A stretch of DNA of 64,000 nucleotides from Tolypothrix sp. PCC 7712 (lineage in GTDB: Bacteria; Cyanobacteriota; Cyanobacteriia; Cyanobacteriales; Nostocaceae), in the NCBI RefSeq assembly GCF_025860405.1, contig NZ_CP063785.1, positions 6,883,390-6,947,389 of the forward strand. The letters are read 5' to 3'. A program made the translations under genes and the position numbers. The notes under the pieces are model-generated. The model was given only the letters and a program-made list of their open reading frames with translations, did not search any database and had not been told where the DNA came from. Of this stretch, positions 62,758 through 64,000 are shown one piece after another; positions within the stretch are counted from its first letter, which is position 1, and each line of letters starts with the position of its first letter.

Positions 62758-63441
62758 ATGCTTGTACTTGTGAATGTTCTGTTTGTCGAAGATGAAGCAA
62801 AAATTGCTAACTTCGTCCGAGATGGATTGAAGGAGCAGGGATTTGTCGTAGACTATTGCGACAACGGTGATGAAGGATATCTCAAGGCTTTAGATAACGA
62901 ATACGATGCCCTAATTCTCGATATTATGGTGCCGGGGAAGGATGGGCTATCGATTCTCAAACAATTGCGGCAGAAAGGGCGGAATACGCCTGTAATCTTA
63001 TTAACAGCTCGGAATGAACTAGACGATCGCCTAGAAGGTTTAAACTTAGGGGCTGATGATTACATAGCCAAACCGTTTTTTGTGGAAGAGTTAGCAGCCA
63101 GAATTCATGCAGTAGTGCGCCGGAGTTTAGGCGATCGCCAAAATCTACTTTCTGTCGGCCCCATCAAGCTGGATCGGATTACGCGAGAAGTTACTTGTGA
63201 TGGACAGGTAGTCGAACTTACTACCCGCGAATTTAATCTTGTAGAATACCTGATGCGTTCTCCAGGGCGAGTCTTTACCCGCACGCAAATTTTAGAACAT
63301 GTGTGGGGTTATGATTTCAACCCCAACACCAATGTCGTTGATGTCTGTATTCAACGCATCCGCAAAAAGATTGACTCAATAACTGGCTTAACTTGGATTG
63401 AAAGCGTGCGTGGAGTTGGGTATCGGTTTCGGAATTCTTGA
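62758..63441 (+). CDS. OmpR/PhoB family response regulator
   Basis: 227 residues, ATG at 62758; a GTG four codons in would give the more usual short start. Receiver with VEDEAKI, phospho-acceptor Asp55 in LILDIMVPGKDG, Thr in LLTARNE and Lys in IAKPF. The winged-helix output ends VTCDGQVVELTTREFNLVEYLMRSPGRVFTRTQILEHVWGYDFNPNTNVVDVCIQRIRKKID and SVRGVGYRF. No histidine kinase gene follows in the window (IS and minisatellite sequence come next). It probably controls the adjacent secreted-protein genes through the shared element. Confidence 0.95.
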   Translation: MLVLVNVLFVEDEAKIANFVRDGLKEQGFVVDYCDNGDEGYLKALDNEYDALILDIMVPGKDGLSILKQLRQKGRNTPVILLTARNELDDRLEGLNLGADDYIAKPFFVEELAARIHAVVRRSLGDRQNLLSVGPIKLDRITREVTCDGQVVELTTREFNLVEYLMRSPGRVFTRTQILEHVWGYDFNPNTNVVDVCIQRIRKKIDSITGLTWIESVRGVGYRFRNS

Positions 63442-63501
63442 GGTTGGGGAATGGGGAATGGGGATTGGGGACTGGGTAATTGGAGTCCAAGAGTTAAATT
63501 T
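63442..63501. repeat. STRR of TGGGGAW heptamers after the regulator
   Basis: TGGGGAA, TGGGGAT, TGGGGAC and related units at 63445-63475. Confidence 0.75.
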
Positions 63502-63774
63502 CAGGCTCAAAGGCGCAACTTCCAGGCTCAAAGGCGCAACTTCCAGGCTCAAAGGCGCAACTTCCAGGCTTAAAGCCGCAACATCCAGCCTCAGAACCTC
63601 AACATCCAGCCTCAGAACCTCAACATCCAGCCTCAGAACCTCAACATTCAGCCTCAGAACCTCAACATTCAGCCTCAGAACCTCAACATTCAGCCTCAGA
63701 ACCTCAACATTCAGCCTCAGAACCTCAACATTCAGCCTCAGAACCTCAACGTTCAGCCTCAAAGCCTCAACATC
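63502..63774. repeat. 21-bp minisatellite, 13 units
   Basis: Thirteen consecutive 21-bp units beginning CAGGCTCAAAGGCGCAACTTC and later CAGCCTCAGAACCTCAACATC, plus a degenerate 14th to about 63795. Because 21 is divisible by 3, all frames repeat a heptapeptide (minus strand, LRLNVEV in 63388-63819). No spacers, so not CRISPR. Confidence 0.92.
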
Positions 63775-63810
63775 CGAGTTCAAACCTTCAAATAACACCT
63801 TACGTTTATA

Positions 63811-63852
63811 ACTTGACATACTCCCCAGCCTGAAGGCATGGGGATTCTAGCT
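63811..63852 (-). mobile_element. Right end of an IS200/IS605-type element
   Basis: On the minus strand, the region after the tnpB stop contains TCCCCATGCCTTCAGGCTGGGGA (63844-63822), a hairpin with a GGGG/CCCC outer stem and a GCC/GGC inner stem, then GTATGTCAAG. Such subterminal hairpins mark the right end of single-strand transposons and the 3' end of the TnpB guide RNA. The exact cleavage point is not certain. Confidence 0.7.
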
Positions 63853-64000
63853 TCAGACAGCGATTGCTGGCGTAGCCAGTCTGACATCACCTAAGCCAAC
63901 AGTCGATGCCCCGACTGCACAAATATTGCGACTAGCGTTTTCGTCTCTTCCATTAACTGACTGACAGGAAGGACAACGCCACTCTCTAACTGACAAATCA
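63853..64000 (-). CDS. tnpB: TnpB (IS200/IS605 OrfB) C-terminal fragment, cut by window end
   Basis: The last 48 codons are visible, ending at the stop 63855-63853. Recognisable: CPSCQ (one zinc-ribbon pair), GRDENASRNI with the RuvC-III Asp, then a Gly/Ala-rich tail. TnpB is the RNA-guided nuclease ancestor of Cas12; the remainder of the gene and any tnpA lie outside. The catalytic Asp is intact in this piece. Confidence 0.9.
   Translation of the reverse strand, partial: DLSVREWRCPSCQSVNGRDENASRNICAVGASTVGLGDVRLATPAIAV

Larger units (their letters stand above)
63388..63819 (-). other. Open frame through the minisatellite encoding Leu/Val heptads (expression doubtful)
   Basis: 143 codons, ATG at 63819 with GGGGA 3-4 nt upstream, both in the right end of the IS element. 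The centre is a heptad (L-R-L-N/D-V-E-V) repeated about 13 times, with Leu/Val spacing compatible with a helix or beta solenoid. The end overlaps the response regulator gene in antisense. Could be a chance product of the repeat. Confidence 0.3.

Noticed and set aside
63502..63774. Possible CRISPR array
   Set aside because: Units are contiguous with no spacers and vary gradually, which is a minisatellite.
63398..63811. Plus-strand frame giving repeated LRTSTFS heptapeptides
   Set aside because: Follows automatically from a 21-bp tandem repeat; starts inside the response regulator gene in another frame.

Overview
This 64 kb window comes from a filamentous, most likely heterocyst-forming cyanobacterium of the Nostoc/Calothrix/Tolypothrix type. 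The evidence is a photosystem II D1 gene (psbA), the gltA-ndhAIGE-nadK block, a chemotaxis-like locus with the hmpA-E layout, very frequent GCGATCGC (HIP1) octamers, and several families of short tandem heptamer repeats between genes. I could not assign a species.

Layout. (1) 1-7.8 kb, minus strand: a divergent sigma-like regulator, a DUF1822 protein, a CHAT protease-like/CHASE2 membrane protein, a secreted protein and the 5' part of a filamentous haemagglutinin exoprotein. (2) 8.6-13.3 kb, minus: an HlyD adaptor and a large ABC exporter with a cNMP-binding domain and a degenerate C39 domain, i.e. a type I secretion pair. (3) 14.2-17.7 kb, plus: a second secreted DUF928 protein and a CHASE2-GGDEF-EAL enzyme. 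(4) 17.9-27.6 kb: psbA, an MBOAT O-acyltransferase with an SGNH/DUF1574 partner, and PEP carboxylase. (5) 28.3-33.4 kb, accessory: three minus-strand genes that look like a tripartite alpha-helical pore-forming toxin (Hbl/Nhe/Ahl-like or XaxAB-like), divergent from a truncated STAND ATPase whose promoter and 5' end exist as a second, decayed copy. (6) 34-37.5 kb: small conserved proteins, a Crp/Fnr regulator and a ribbon-helix-helix plus molbindin fusion. (7) 37.9-46.0 kb, minus: PATAN-REC, CheY, CheW, MCP and CheA-REC in order of transcription. (8) 47-53.8 kb: tRNA-Leu(UAG), alr, an HNH nuclease, a DHH phosphoesterase, SixA and citrate synthase. (9) 54.5-58.4 kb: ndhA, ndhI, ndhG, ndhE, nadK. 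(10) 58.9-60.5 kb: an OlsB-type N-acyltransferase and a TenA protein. (11) 60.7-63.4 kb: an exported intradiol dioxygenase, a four-repeat secreted protein and a Q/R/P-rich secreted protein on the minus strand, opposite an OmpR-type regulator. (12) 63.5-64 kb: a 21-bp minisatellite next to the right end of an IS200/IS605-type element with the tail of tnpB.

The most interesting points are the toxin operon, which has a strong terminator between its second and third genes; a promoter element repeated with identical 28-bp internal spacing upstream of two secreted-protein genes and the OmpR regulator; the CHAT-CHASE2/sigma-like/DUF1822/haemagglutinin cluster; and the RHH-molbindin fusion with a palindrome next to its start codon. 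All family calls come from reading motifs by eye; no searches were run.
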